A stretch of DNA of 64,000 nucleotides from Dongia_A sp039808885. GTDB lineage: Bacteria; Pseudomonadota; Alphaproteobacteria; Dongiales; Dongiaceae. This document shows positions 35,953 through 44,690 of the stretch, in pieces (positions within the stretch are counted from its first letter, which is position 1; each line of letters begins with the position of its first letter). A model generated the notes under the pieces. That model did no database searches, was not told where the DNA came from, and was given only the letters and a program-made list of their open reading frames with translations. The position numbers were made by a program, and so were the translations under genes. Location of the stretch: contig JBDHTX010000018.1 in assembly GCA_039808885.1 (NCBI GenBank), positions 20,637 to 84,636 of the forward strand, given 5' to 3'.

Positions 35953-36999
35953 TCACCCCTGCCACCCCTGCACCAGCTCCACCAGCTGCGCCACGTGTTC
36001 CGGCGGCGTCTCGGGGACGATGCCGTGGCCGAGATTGAAGACGAAGGGGCCGTGGCCGAGCCTGTCGAGAATCTCTCGCGCCCCGTCGCGCATGGCCTGG
36101 CCGCCGGCCACCAGCACTTGCGGGTCGAGATTGCCCTGCAGCGCCGTCTTCGGCCCCTGCAGCTGGGTCCAGGCCCAGTCCAGCGGCACGCCGGAATCCA
36201 GGCTGAGGCCGTTGCCGATGCCGGCGCGGGCGAAATCGAGATAGCCGGCGCCGACCCCGCGCGGGAACAGGATGAAGGGCACCTGCGGATGGGCCATGCG
36301 CACCCGGGCGACGATCGCCTTCATCGGCGCCAGCGACCAGCGCAGCATCTCCGGATGGCTGAGCGCGCCAGCCCAGGAATCGAACAGCTGGATCACCTCG
36401 GCCCCGGCCTCGACCTGGTGGATCAGGTATTGGCCCGTCGCCTCGACCAGCAGCTCGACCAGGGCGGCGAATTCCTTCGGCCGGCGATGGATCCAGCTCT
36501 TGGCCTTGGCGAAATCGCGGCTCGACCCACCCTCGATCATGTAGGAGGCGACGGTCCAGGGCGCCCCGGCGAAGCCGATCAGCGCGGTTTTCGCCGGCAG
36601 CGCCGCCTTGATCCCCTTCACCGTTTCGTAGACCGGCGCCAGCCTCTGGTGGAACCCGGCCATGCCCAGCAGCTTGGCCAAGTCGTCATCGCCGGTGAGG
36701 GCGTCGAGCACCGGCCCGCGGCCCTCCTCGAAGCCGACCTTCTGGCCCAGCGCGTCCGCCACCACCAGGATATCGGAAAACAGTATCGCCGCGTCGAAGC
36801 CGAAGCGCCGGATCGGCTGCAGGGTCACCTCGATGGCGAGCTCCGGCGTGTAGCAGAGATTGAGGAAGGACCCGGCCTTGGCCCGGGTCGCCCGGTATTC
36901 CGGCAGATAGCGCCCGGCCTGGCGCATCAGCCAGATCGGCGGCCGCGACAATGTCTCTCCGCCGAGGGATCGGAGCAGAAGCTTGTCGGTTGAACGCAT
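35953..36999 (-). CDS. hemE: Uroporphyrinogen decarboxylase
   Basis: 348 residues. HemE converts uroporphyrinogen III to coproporphyrinogen III. Diagnostic blocks: RPPIWLMRQAGRYLPEYR, the catalytic Asp region AAILFSDILVVADALG, GFAGAPWTVASYMIEGG and FNLGHGIVPETPPEHV. It is the first leftward gene at the divergent hemE/ppsR junction. Its leader includes an inverted repeat GGGAACC-GGG-GGTTCCC (37034-37050). Confidence 0.96.
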   Translation of the reverse strand: MRSTDKLLLRSLGGETLSRPPIWLMRQAGRYLPEYRATRAKAGSFLNLCYTPELAIEVTLQPIRRFGFDAAILFSDILVVADALGQKVGFEEGRGPVLDALTGDDDLAKLLGMAGFHQRLAPVYETVKGIKAALPAKTALIGFAGAPWTVASYMIEGGSSRDFAKAKSWIHRRPKEFAALVELLVEATGQYLIHQVEAGAEVIQLFDSWAGALSHPEMLRWSLAPMKAIVARVRMAHPQVPFILFPRGVGAGYLDFARAGIGNGLSLDSGVPLDWAWTQLQGPKTALQGNLDPQVLVAGGQAMRDGAREILDRLGHGPFVFNLGHGIVPETPPEHVAQLVELVQGWQG

Positions 37000-37554
37000 G
37001 CAGGCGAAATCCTGACTTTGAACCGCGGGACCGGGGAACCGGGGGTTCCCTCCCTAACATAGATTCGAATCTAAGAAGAATGGTGGTGATAGTGGGACCA
37101 CCGAATCCCGGGGATTACCCTGATGCACAAGATGCTCGTCCGGCGCGGTGGATGACCGCTTCCGGGGGCGCCGGAGCCTGGCCCGCGGATCTGGGGACGG
37201 AATAGTGAATCCGGCGGCCCCGGGCGGCGGCGAATCCCGGGGAAAATGGGGATAGAAGGCAGCCCCGGCAGGCGGCGGAGTTATCCCCGCCTTTCGCCCA
37301 ATCCCCAGCCGGCCGGGCCGGGGGTTGATCCGGCGCATAAGCTCTGCGATGAAGATTGGTGCCCGGTGGAGCGATTGGGCCGCGGCGATTTGCGCCGGGC
37401 TTTTGCGCCGGTTTTCCACCGGGGGCTGGGGATAGTTTGCCGGGGGTAATTTGCCCGGGGGTAATTTGCCCGGGGTAGTTTGCCGGGGGTGACTTGCCGG
37501 GGTTAGCTTGAGCGGCGCGCAGGATCGGGCCAGAAACGGATCAGCCGGGCGATC
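37000..37554. other. hemE-ppsR intergenic region, candidate oriC
   Basis: This 555-base gap has no gene. It contains an AT-rich patch with a perfect palindrome TAGATTCGAATCTA (37060-37073), four degenerate DnaA-box-like sequences (TTATCCCCG at 37281, TTTTCCACC at 37412, and CTATCCCCA on the minus strand at 37247-37255 and 37427-37435) and a G-rich tandem repeat (37433-37511). Housekeeping genes point away on both sides, and parS sites are 17-19 kb away. In Caulobacter and relatives the origin is next to hemE. Confidence 0.45.
37433..37511 (+). repeat. Short tandem repeat, GCC(C)GGGGGTAATTT-like units
   Basis: About five units of 14-16 bases, each close to TTTGCC(C)GGGGGTAA, run directly up to the ppsR leader. 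Units vary at one to three positions (TAATTT, TAGTTT, TGACTT, TTAGCT). Confidence 0.7.
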
Positions 37555-38412
37555 ATGACCAAGACCTATCACGTGCACCTGGTGTCGGACGCGACCGGCG
37601 AGACCATCAACAGCGTCATGCGCGCCTGCCTGGTGCAGTTCGAGGATGGCGAGGCCGACGTCACCGAGCATTCCTGGTCGCTGGTCAGGACGCCGGGGCA
37701 GATGGACCGCGCGCTGGCCGGCATCCGGCAGAATCCCGGCCTCGTCCTCTACACCATCGTGAACGACCGCCTCCGCGAGCAGCTGGTGGAAGGCTGCCGC
37801 GCGGCGCAGATCCAGTCGGTCGCGGTGCTCGACCCCGTCATCTCCGCCATGGCGGCGCATTTCGGGCAGAAGGCGCGCGGCCAATCGGGCCGGCAGCACG
37901 AGCTGGATGCCGAGTATTTCGACCGCATCGAGGCGATGAACTTCGCCCTCTCCCATGACGACGGCCAGTCGAGCCGCACCTACAACGACGCCGACGTGAT
38001 CCTGATCGGCGTGTCGCGCTCGTCCAAGACGCCGACCTGCATCTATCTCGCCAATCGCGGCATCAAATGCGCGAACGTGCCGATCGTGCCCAATTGCCCG
38101 ATGCCGCCGGAGCTGTTCACGGTGAAGAAGCCGCTGGTGGTCGGGCTCACCAAGGACGCCACGCAGCTGGTGCAGATCCGCAAGAACCGCCTGCAGATGA
38201 TCGCGCGCGACGAGGACACCGACTATGTCGACCTCTCGGTGGTGCGCGAGGAGGTGGCGATGGCGCGGCGCCTGTGCACCGATCACGGCTGGCCGGTCAT
38301 CGACGTCACCCGCCGCTCGATCGAGGAGACGGCGGCGACCATCATCCAGCTGCTGCAGGAGCACCAGGAGAACGCCGCCGCCAAGCAGCCCGAAGCGGCG
38401 GAGGGGAGCTGA
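37555..38412 (+). CDS. ppsR: Pyruvate, phosphate dikinase / PEP synthetase regulatory protein
   Basis: 285 residues of the DUF299 family, a bifunctional ADP-dependent kinase and Pi-dependent pyrophosphorylase. It switches pyruvate phosphate dikinase or PEP synthetase on and off by Thr phosphorylation. The start is YHVHLVSDATGETINSVMRA and the P-loop is IGVSRSSKTPT (about residues 151-161). It is the first rightward gene after the hemE junction and precedes maf-aroE-coaE, the usual alphaproteobacterial order. Confidence 0.93.
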   Translation: MTKTYHVHLVSDATGETINSVMRACLVQFEDGEADVTEHSWSLVRTPGQMDRALAGIRQNPGLVLYTIVNDRLREQLVEGCRAAQIQSVAVLDPVISAMAAHFGQKARGQSGRQHELDAEYFDRIEAMNFALSHDDGQSSRTYNDADVILIGVSRSSKTPTCIYLANRGIKCANVPIVPNCPMPPELFTVKKPLVVGLTKDATQLVQIRKNRLQMIARDEDTDYVDLSVVREEVAMARRLCTDHGWPVIDVTRRSIEETAATIIQLLQEHQENAAAKQPEAAEGS

Positions 38413-38443
38413 GGGCGCGCCGTTCTGTGCGCCATGCTTCGAT

Positions 38444-38526
38444 CGTCACCCCGGGCTTGACCCGGGGTCCATGGTCGGGCTCGGCGCGGGCGGAAGGATG
38501 GACCCCGGCTCACGGCCGGGGTGACG
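38444..38526. repeat. Non-autonomous palindromic pair between ppsR and maf
   Basis: Halves CGTCACCCCGGGCTTGA... and ...GGCCGGGGTGACG, with inner TCCAT/ATGGA ends, are of the type that flanks GIY-YIG element 1 and are separated by 25 bp. It interrupts an otherwise tightly packed operon. Confidence 0.75.
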
Positions 38527-38569
38527 ATTGTGCAGGCTGCCGCAGCGGCGCCAACGGGGAACTGGGAGC

Positions 38570-39169
38570 ATGAAAGACACGCTGGTTCTGGCTTCGGGCA
38601 GCCGCACGCGGGCGCGCATGCTGGAAGCGGCGGGCGTGGCGATCGAGATCGCGGCGGCGGCGATCGACGAGCCGGAACTGATGGCGAGCCTGAAGGTGTC
38701 GGGCGCCGCGGTGGACCGCGCCGCCGAGGTGCTGGCCGAGATGAAGGCCAAGCGCGTCGCCACGCGCTTTCCCGGCCGCCTGGTGCTGGGCTGCGACCAG
38801 ATGCTGGAATGCGAGGGGGTCTGGCTCGACAAGGCGCGCAACCGCGACCATGCGCGCGAGCAGCTGCAGATGCTGCGCGGCCGGCCGCATCACCTGGTCA
38901 CCAGCGCCGTGCTGGTGCGCGACGAGCAGCGCCTCTGGCACCACACCGAAAGGGCGGAGCTGCGCTTCCGCGATTTCAGCGATCATTTCCTCGAGGAATA
39001 TCTCGACGCCGCCGGAGATGCGATCCTGAGCTCGGTCGGGGCCTATCAGCTCGAAGGCCTCGGCGCGCAATTGTTCGAGCGCGTTGAGGGCGATTTCTTC
39101 ACCATCCTCGGCCTGCCGCTCCTGCCCGTGCTGGCGATCCTGCGCGAGCATGGGCTGTTGCGGTACTGA
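38570..39169 (+). CDS. maf: Maf-family nucleotide pyrophosphatase
   Basis: 199 residues. Maf proteins hydrolyse non-canonical or methylated nucleoside triphosphates. Seen are LVLASGSRTRARMLEAAGV, the catalytic segment LVLGCDQMLE, and VGAYQLEGLGAQLFERVEGD. The usual second SxR motif is present in variant form. GGGAG precedes the ATG. It overlaps no neighbour and is 4 bases from aroE. Confidence 0.9.
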   Translation: MKDTLVLASGSRTRARMLEAAGVAIEIAAAAIDEPELMASLKVSGAAVDRAAEVLAEMKAKRVATRFPGRLVLGCDQMLECEGVWLDKARNRDHAREQLQMLRGRPHHLVTSAVLVRDEQRLWHHTERAELRFRDFSDHFLEEYLDAAGDAILSSVGAYQLEGLGAQLFERVEGDFFTILGLPLLPVLAILREHGLLRY

Positions 39170-39173
39170 ACCG

Positions 39174-40034
39174 ATGGCCAGCGATCTCCTCATCCAGACC
39201 CTGACCGGCAAGAGCGCCATCGCCGGCGTGTTCGGCTGGCCGATCAGCCATTCGCGCTCGCCCCGCCTGCACGGCTACTGGCTGCGCAAATACGGCATCG
39301 ACGGCGCCTATGTGCCCTTCGCCACCCATCCGGCGAAGCTGGAGCAGGCGATCCGCGCCCTGCCGGCGCTCGGCTTCAAGGGCGGCAACATCACCCTGCC
39401 GCACAAGGAGCGCGCCCTCGGCCTGGTCGACGAGGCGACGGCGCTGGCCAAGCGCATCGGCGCGGTCAACACCCTGCTGGTGCGCGAGGACGGCACGATC
39501 CTCGGCGACAACACCGACGGCTACGGCTTCCTCGCCCATCTCATCGCCAGCAAGCCGGACTGGAACGCCGCGACCGGCCCCGCCGTGGTGCTGGGCGCCG
39601 GCGGCGCGTCGCGCGCCGTGGTGGTGGCGCTGCTGGAAGCCGGCGTGCCGGCGCTGCGCCTGGTCAACCGCACCACGCGCCGCGCCGAGGAGCTGGCGGC
39701 GGCGATCGGCGGCCCGATCGAGGTGGTCGCCTGGGAGGATCGCGCCGCGGCGCTCAAGGGCGCCAGCTTGCTGGTCAACACCACCAATCTCGGCCAGGCC
39801 GGCCAGGCGCCGCTGGAGCTCGCGCTCGACACCCTGCCCGTCGCCGCTCTGGTCTACGACATCGTCTACGTGCCGCTGCTGACCGCTCTCCTGCAGGCGG
39901 CGCAGGCGCGCGGCAATGCCATCGTCGACGGCATCGGCATGCTGCTGCACCAGGCCCGCCCCGGCTTCGCCGCCTGGTTCGGCCGCGAGCCGGAGGTGAC
40001 GCCCGAGCTGCGCAGCTTCGTGCTGGGGGTTTAG
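39174..40034 (+). CDS. aroE: Shikimate dehydrogenase (NADP+)
   Basis: 286 residues. AroE reduces 3-dehydroshikimate in aromatic amino-acid synthesis. The substrate site is AGVFGWPISHSRSPRLHGYW, the catalytic Lys is in GGNITLPHKERAL, ILGDNTDGYGFL holds the catalytic Asp, and VVLGAGGASRAVVVALLEAG is the nucleotide loop. It starts 4 bases after maf and is followed 5 bases later by coaE. Confidence 0.95.
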   Translation: MASDLLIQTLTGKSAIAGVFGWPISHSRSPRLHGYWLRKYGIDGAYVPFATHPAKLEQAIRALPALGFKGGNITLPHKERALGLVDEATALAKRIGAVNTLLVREDGTILGDNTDGYGFLAHLIASKPDWNAATGPAVVLGAGGASRAVVVALLEAGVPALRLVNRTTRRAEELAAAIGGPIEVVAWEDRAAALKGASLLVNTTNLGQAGQAPLELALDTLPVAALVYDIVYVPLLTALLQAAQARGNAIVDGIGMLLHQARPGFAAWFGREPEVTPELRSFVLGV

Positions 40035-40039
40035 GCGCC

Positions 40040-40627
40040 ATGCGCGTCCTCGGCCTCACCGGGTCCATCGCCATGGGCAAGTCGACGGCGGCGGCGATGC
40101 TGCGGCGGATGGGCGTGCCGGTGCTCGATTCCGACGCCATCGTGCATGAGCTGACGCGGCCGGGCGGGGCGGCGATCCCGGCGATCACCACCGCCTTTCC
40201 CGAGATCGCCGCCGGCGCCGGCATCGACCGCCGCGCGTTGAGCCAGCGCGCCTTCGACGATCCGGAAGTGCTGCGCGAGCTGGAGCGGATCCTGCACCCG
40301 ATGGTGCGCGCGGCCCAGGCGCGGTTCCTCAGGCTGCAGCGCGCGCGGGGCCGGCGCCTGGTGGTGCTCGACGTGCCCTTGCTCTACGAGACCGGCGGCG
40401 AGGCGGCCTGCGACACCGTGGCGGTGGTCAGCGCGCCGCGCCTGGTGCAGATGGAACGGGTGCTCTCCCGGCCGCATATGAGCCTGCGCAAGATGCACGG
40501 CATCGAGGCGCGCCAGATGCCGGACGTGGAGAAGCGCCGGCGCGCCGATTTCGTCATCCCCACCGGATTGGGCCGCCGGCCCACCTGGGTGGCGCTGAAA
40601 AAGGCGGTGCGCCGAACGCTGCGATAG
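40040..40627 (+). CDS. coaE: Dephospho-CoA kinase
   Basis: 195 residues. CoaE performs the last step of CoA synthesis. The P-loop is GLTGSIAMGKST (residues 6-17); VPVLDSDAIVHELT and VVLDVPLLYETGGE are the family's substrate-site blocks. It closes the ppsR-maf-aroE-coaE set. The dnaQ and secB genes that often follow in Alphaproteobacteria are absent and an ATP-grasp gene is present instead. Confidence 0.95.
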   Translation: MRVLGLTGSIAMGKSTAAAMLRRMGVPVLDSDAIVHELTRPGGAAIPAITTAFPEIAAGAGIDRRALSQRAFDDPEVLRELERILHPMVRAAQARFLRLQRARGRRLVVLDVPLLYETGGEAACDTVAVVSAPRLVQMERVLSRPHMSLRKMHGIEARQMPDVEKRRRADFVIPTGLGRRPTWVALKKAVRRTLR

Positions 40628-40731
40628 ACTTGCCGTCAGGTCCGTGGCAGGAAAACGGTCCAGACTTGTCTTTTGGCGGGATTCCATCGGAAGTCCTTCC
40701 AGCTCCCTTGAACCGCGGACCATGGAAGCGC

Positions 40732-42066
40732 GTGAGCCCCTTGACGTCATCTGAGGCTTTGCCGGCAGCCCGGCCCGCCCCGACAGCTCCCGGGACCGCC
40801 CCCGACTTCTCGCCGATCCAGCCGCGCAAGGTTGGCGCCGGCCGGCTGCCGGTCGGGGCGCGGGCGCGGCGCGTGCTGCGCCGGATCGTGCTCGCCGATC
40901 GGTCGCGCGAGGGCCTGGTGCGGATGGCCGACCAGTTCGTGGTGCGGCCGCTGCTCAGCGTGCTGCGCATCTTTCCCCTGCTGCGGCGGGTCGGGCCCAA
41001 GGCGAAGCGCGACCTCGGCCTGTCGATCGGGCGGCAGGTCTTCGACCTGCTGCGCCTGGTCCTGCTGCACGGCGCCAAGCCGGCGAACTATTACCTGTGC
41101 GAGTGCTACCGGCCGGGCGGCATGGCCGCGGCCCGCGCCATCGTCATGCGCAACGAGATCAAGCACGGCATCGGCAAGGCGCTGAACCGCCTCGACCCCA
41201 ACGCCCTCAAGCGCCGCCGGAATCTCGGCGACAAGCTGCTGGCGGGCGCCTGGTGCGACGAGCACGGCTTTCCCCACGCGCCGCCTTTGATGCTGGTGGA
41301 GGACGGGCAGGCAAAGCTGCTGCGGCCCGAGGCGGCACTGGACCGCGACCTGTTCGCCAAGCGGCGCGAGGGGCGCGGCGCCTACAAGGTGACGCCGTAC
41401 CGGCGGGTGGCGCCGTTGCGCTACGAGGATCGCAACGGCCGCGCCGTCACCCTGCGGGACATCGTCGACGAATTGCTGGCCCGCAAGCCGCGCCGCGCCT
41501 GGATGATCGTGCCGCAGCTCCACAATCATCCGGAGCTCGCCGACCTGAGCGGCCAGTCGCTGCTCACCTTCCGCGCGCTCACCTGCCTCGACGAGCGGAT
41601 GCGGCCGGTCCTCACCAATCTCTACCTGCGCTCGCTCACCAAGCTCGAGCCGCAATGGAATGTCGGCCGGCTGGAGGAATACGGTGCGCCGATCGATCTG
41701 GAGACCGGACGGCTCGGCCAGTGCACCGGCGACAAGCCGGAATGCCTGTCGGAGTATTTCGACACGCATCCGGTGACCGGCGCCCGCGTCGCCGGGCGAG
41801 AGGTGCCGCGCTGGCGCGAGCTGGCCCAGCTTGCCATCGACCTGCATCGCGCCGTGCCGGAGCGCGTCTTCATCGGCTGGGACCTGGCGCTGACGCCGGA
41901 GGGGCCGATGTTCCTGGAAGGCAACAGCTTCGCCGACCTGATCTTTCCGGAGCGCGTCTTCCGCCAGGCCGTCGGCGACATGCGCCTGGGCGAGCTGCTC
42001 GATTTCCATCTCGGCCGCATCGAGGCGGCGCTCGACCGCGGCGAAAATCCGGGCGCGGAAGCCTGA
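40732..42066 (+). CDS. Sugar-transfer-associated ATP-grasp protein
   Basis: About 444 residues. The C-terminal two thirds match the ATP-grasp family linked to polysaccharide genes: MIVPQLHNHPELADLSGQSL, CTGDKPECLSEYFDTHPVTG and FIGWDLALTPEGPMFLEGNS (the metal-binding Glu/Asn region). The reaction would be ATP-dependent ligation of a carboxylate to an amine or thiol, substrate unknown. I chose the GTG at 40732, with GGAAG upstream; an earlier TTG at 40630 is possible. It is convergent with an acyltransferase-like gene. Confidence 0.7.
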   Translation: MSPLTSSEALPAARPAPTAPGTAPDFSPIQPRKVGAGRLPVGARARRVLRRIVLADRSREGLVRMADQFVVRPLLSVLRIFPLLRRVGPKAKRDLGLSIGRQVFDLLRLVLLHGAKPANYYLCECYRPGGMAAARAIVMRNEIKHGIGKALNRLDPNALKRRRNLGDKLLAGAWCDEHGFPHAPPLMLVEDGQAKLLRPEAALDRDLFAKRREGRGAYKVTPYRRVAPLRYEDRNGRAVTLRDIVDELLARKPRRAWMIVPQLHNHPELADLSGQSLLTFRALTCLDERMRPVLTNLYLRSLTKLEPQWNVGRLEEYGAPIDLETGRLGQCTGDKPECLSEYFDTHPVTGARVAGREVPRWRELAQLAIDLHRAVPERVFIGWDLALTPEGPMFLEGNSFADLIFPERVFRQAVGDMRLGELLDFHLGRIEAALDRGENPGAEA

Positions 42067-42069
42067 ATC

Positions 42070-43146
42070 CTATCGCGGCGCGCGCCACTTGCTCCAGGCG
42101 CGCCACTGCTCCGGGAACCGTCGCACCCATGGCTCGCTGCGGCGCAGGAACTCCGCCGCCGCGGCGACGCAGCGCGCGTCGTTGTCGCCGCCGCGCGGCA
42201 GGTCCAGCGGCGTCTCGATCACGGTGCGGAACACGTCGCCGTCGCGGATGGTGAAGGTCGGCAGCACCGGCGCGCCGGTGAGGCCGGCCAGGCGCGGCGC
42301 GCCGACCGCGACCGGCAGCGTGCCGCCGAAGACCTGCGCCTTGATCATGTCGCTGCCCTCGGTCGAGGCGGCGACGATGGAGACCACCTCGCCGGCTTTC
42401 AGCGCGCGCATCAGCCGGCGCATCGCCGTCGCCGGCGCGTAGCGGTCGAAGACGACGCGCTGGGCGATGCAGCGATCCTCCGGGATGCAGCGCACCTTGT
42501 TGAGATAGCGCACGCCGAACCTGGTCTCCGAATAGCCGTGCTTCGGGCTGGACAGGTGCGAGACGCGGTAGCCCTTCTCGTGCAGCACGATCTTGGTGGT
42601 GGCGCTGTTGAAGACGAAGGGCGCCAGCCAGAGGATGGCGCCCTTGCCCTGCGCCAGTGCCGCCTGCAGATGCGCCTCGCCCTCCAGCCGCATCTTCGGG
42701 CGCCAGCCCCCGCGCCGCCAGAGTCCGGGGCGCCACCCGCGCAGATCCTGCATCTGCATCTCATGCACGGCGGCGCGCAGGTCTTCGCCATGCCGCAGGG
42801 CGTCGCGCTTCGGGATCTCGAGGGCGGCCTGCATGTGCTTGGCGGCGTAGCGCACCGCGCGGCGGTTGGTCAGCAGGCGCAGGCGCAGCCGCGCGCGCCA
42901 GAGCGGCCCCCACCAGGACTCCGGCAGCAGCCAGGCGAAAGGCAGCTGCGCGACCAGCCCCAGGATGGTCTGGATATCGCCGAAATCCCAGGCCTTCTGC
43001 TTGCCGTATTTGCGCGCCTTGTGGACGATGGCCGCGGTTTCGCCCGCACCAGCCGCGCCGGCTGCTTCTTTCTGCTCCGACAGGATGAACCCCCTCCGAT
43101 CGCGCCGTACCGCCGGCAGGTTAGCGCGCAACAGTTTCCCCGTCAT
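42070..43146 (-). CDS. LpxL/HtrB-like acyltransferase homologue lacking the catalytic His motif
   Basis: 358 residues as called. The C-terminal half follows the LpxL lipid A acyltransferase pattern (ALKAGEVVSIVAASTEGSD, VFGGTLPVAVGAPRLAGLTG, APVLPTFTIRDGDVFRTVIE). Where LpxL has its catalytic HX4(D/E) motif, this protein has LAPFVFNSATTK with no His, so activity is doubtful or altered. The first residues come from a palindromic repeat at 43141, so the real start may be downstream. It is convergent with the ATP-grasp gene. Confidence 0.6.
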   Translation of the reverse strand: MTGKLLRANLPAVRRDRRGFILSEQKEAAGAAGAGETAAIVHKARKYGKQKAWDFGDIQTILGLVAQLPFAWLLPESWWGPLWRARLRLRLLTNRRAVRYAAKHMQAALEIPKRDALRHGEDLRAAVHEMQMQDLRGWRPGLWRRGGWRPKMRLEGEAHLQAALAQGKGAILWLAPFVFNSATTKIVLHEKGYRVSHLSSPKHGYSETRFGVRYLNKVRCIPEDRCIAQRVVFDRYAPATAMRRLMRALKAGEVVSIVAASTEGSDMIKAQVFGGTLPVAVGAPRLAGLTGAPVLPTFTIRDGDVFRTVIETPLDLPRGGDNDARCVAAAAEFLRRSEPWVRRFPEQWRAWSKWRAPR

Positions 43147-43289
43147 CCCGGCCGCGTAGCGCGCCGGTTCGCAGACAGAGCCGCCACCGACTCACGTCGT
43201 CATCACCGGGCGCAGACCCGGTGATCCAAATTCGTCGCCAGGAACACCACATCAACACTTGGATTGCCGGGTCAAGCCCGGCAATGACG
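43141..43289. repeat. Solo half-repeat plus a non-autonomous palindromic pair
   Basis: A solo half (CGTCATCCCGGCCGCG...) at 43141-43171 is followed by a full pair at 43198-43289: CGTCATCACCGGGCGCAGA... and an inverted half ending CCCGGCAATGACG. The pair is very similar in both halves to 35834-35927, including the CGCAGA loop. Confidence 0.75.
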
Positions 43290-43305
43290 ATGGAGGGTGA
43301 TCCCC

Positions 43306-44427
43306 CTACGCCGCCGGCAATATCGCCGGCAGGGTGACTTCCAGCATTTCCAGGCCCGCCTCGGCGTTGAGGGCGTAGGACGCGCCGGCGGGGAGCACGC
43401 AGGAATCGCCCGCCGCCAGCTGGTGCTGGCCGAACTGGCTGTGGCGCAGGGTGAGCTCGCCGGCGAGCACGAACAGGAAGTTGAACTCGCCGCCATGGGC
43501 GCGGTCCTTGGTGGCCGCGCGGTTCTTCGCCCGCACCACGCGCACGCCGGCCAAGCCGTCCGTCGCCGCTTCGATGCCGATGTCGCGGTACTCGAAATTG
43601 GCGCCGCCGCCGAGCGTCGCCCAGGGCCGCCACGCCGCCTTACTGGCGATGTGGCGCACGAAGCGCTGGCCGCCATAGTCGCGGTCGGGCAGGGCGCGGC
43701 CGGTGGGCAGCGCCATCACCTGGTCGGCGAAGGTTTCATGCACCGCCGGGCAGCCGATCTCGATGACTTCGAGGCCGGGCGAGGCCTCCAGCACGCGGTG
43801 GCGGATCTCCGGCGGCTGCAGCACGCAATCGCCGGCCTCGAGCAGGAAGGGTTCGCCCTGGTCCTCGTAGACCAGCTTCGCCCAGCCGGTCTTGCAGAAG
43901 ATCATCTGGAAGCGGACCTTGTGGAAATGCACGTAGTCCGGCACCGGCCCGCCCGCGGGAATGCGGATATGCGAGGCGATGAAGCGCCCGCCCAGCCGGC
44001 TCGGGATCAGATCGCGATACTGCATGCCGGCGCGGCCCACGCCCCAGCTGTCGCCCATGCGGGTGAGGACGAATTCGTTGGTGCCCTCCGGGATCTCGAT
44101 CCCCGCCTGGGCATCGACCAGCGTGACGCGGGCGCCGCCCGGCGCCGCCAGCTCGCGCGGCGTATCCGCCGGCAGGGCTTTCAGATCGCAGATCAGCCGC
44201 AGCGCCAGCGGCGCCGCCTTCGCCGCATCCTTGCGCGCCTCCAGCCGCAGCATCAGGCCGTGGCCGTTGACGACCGCCAGGGTCGGCGCATCGGCGGGCA
44301 TGATGAGGTTGACCTTGAAGCCCAGCCGCTCGGTGAAAAAGCGCAGATCCGCCGCGAGGTCGGCGCTGGGCAGCACGACCTGCGCCAGGCGGATATGGGG
44401 AGCGAGGGCGGAGCCGCTATCGGCCAT
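43306..44427 (-). CDS. VOC domain fused to two cupin domains
   Basis: 373 residues in three parts. Residues 1-115 form a glyoxalase-like half-domain (RLAQVVLPSADLAADLRFFTERLGFKV). Then come two cupins: one with PDYVHFHKVRFQMIFCKTGW and PPEIRHRVLEASPGLEVIEIG, and another with GGEFNFLFVLAGELTLRHSQ. A possible sugar isomerase, dioxygenase or sensor; no reaction is evident. It stands alone between palindromic repeats. Confidence 0.7.
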   Translation of the reverse strand: MADSGSALAPHIRLAQVVLPSADLAADLRFFTERLGFKVNLIMPADAPTLAVVNGHGLMLRLEARKDAAKAAPLALRLICDLKALPADTPRELAAPGGARVTLVDAQAGIEIPEGTNEFVLTRMGDSWGVGRAGMQYRDLIPSRLGGRFIASHIRIPAGGPVPDYVHFHKVRFQMIFCKTGWAKLVYEDQGEPFLLEAGDCVLQPPEIRHRVLEASPGLEVIEIGCPAVHETFADQVMALPTGRALPDRDYGGQRFVRHIASKAAWRPWATLGGGANFEYRDIGIEAATDGLAGVRVVRAKNRAATKDRAHGGEFNFLFVLAGELTLRHSQFGQHQLAAGDSCVLPAGASYALNAEAGLEMLEVTLPAILPAA

Positions 44428-44558
44428 GGTCTGTCTTCCTGAGTTCTCCGGCAGCGGCCGCAGCTTGCCCCCGCGCGTGCATCGAGGCAAGCGCGTGAAG
44501 GACGCAGGCGGGCGTCGCGGCGAAGTAGACGCGCGAGCATTCCTGTCATCCTGTCTTT

Positions 44559-44649
44559 CGTCATTGCCGGGCTTGTCCCGGCAATCCATGCGGTGGCGGA
44601 GCGGGGTTCGATGTCGCATGGGTCACCGGGACTGCGCCCGGTGACGACG
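44559..44649. repeat. Non-autonomous palindromic pair
   Basis: The left half is CGTCATTGCCGGGCTTGT...GCAATCCAT; the right half is inverted and ends CCCGGTGACGACG. The two halves are of different subtypes, indicating that halves assort independently. Confidence 0.7.
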
Positions 44650-44690
44650 GCGAGTTTATGATTTCCCGGAACGAGAAGCCGGCCCCGTCC

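Noticed and set aside
37000..37554. dnaA-linked origin
   Set aside because: No dnaA gene is in the window, so the usual dnaA-adjacent origin argument cannot be used; the origin proposal rests on hemE/parS context only.
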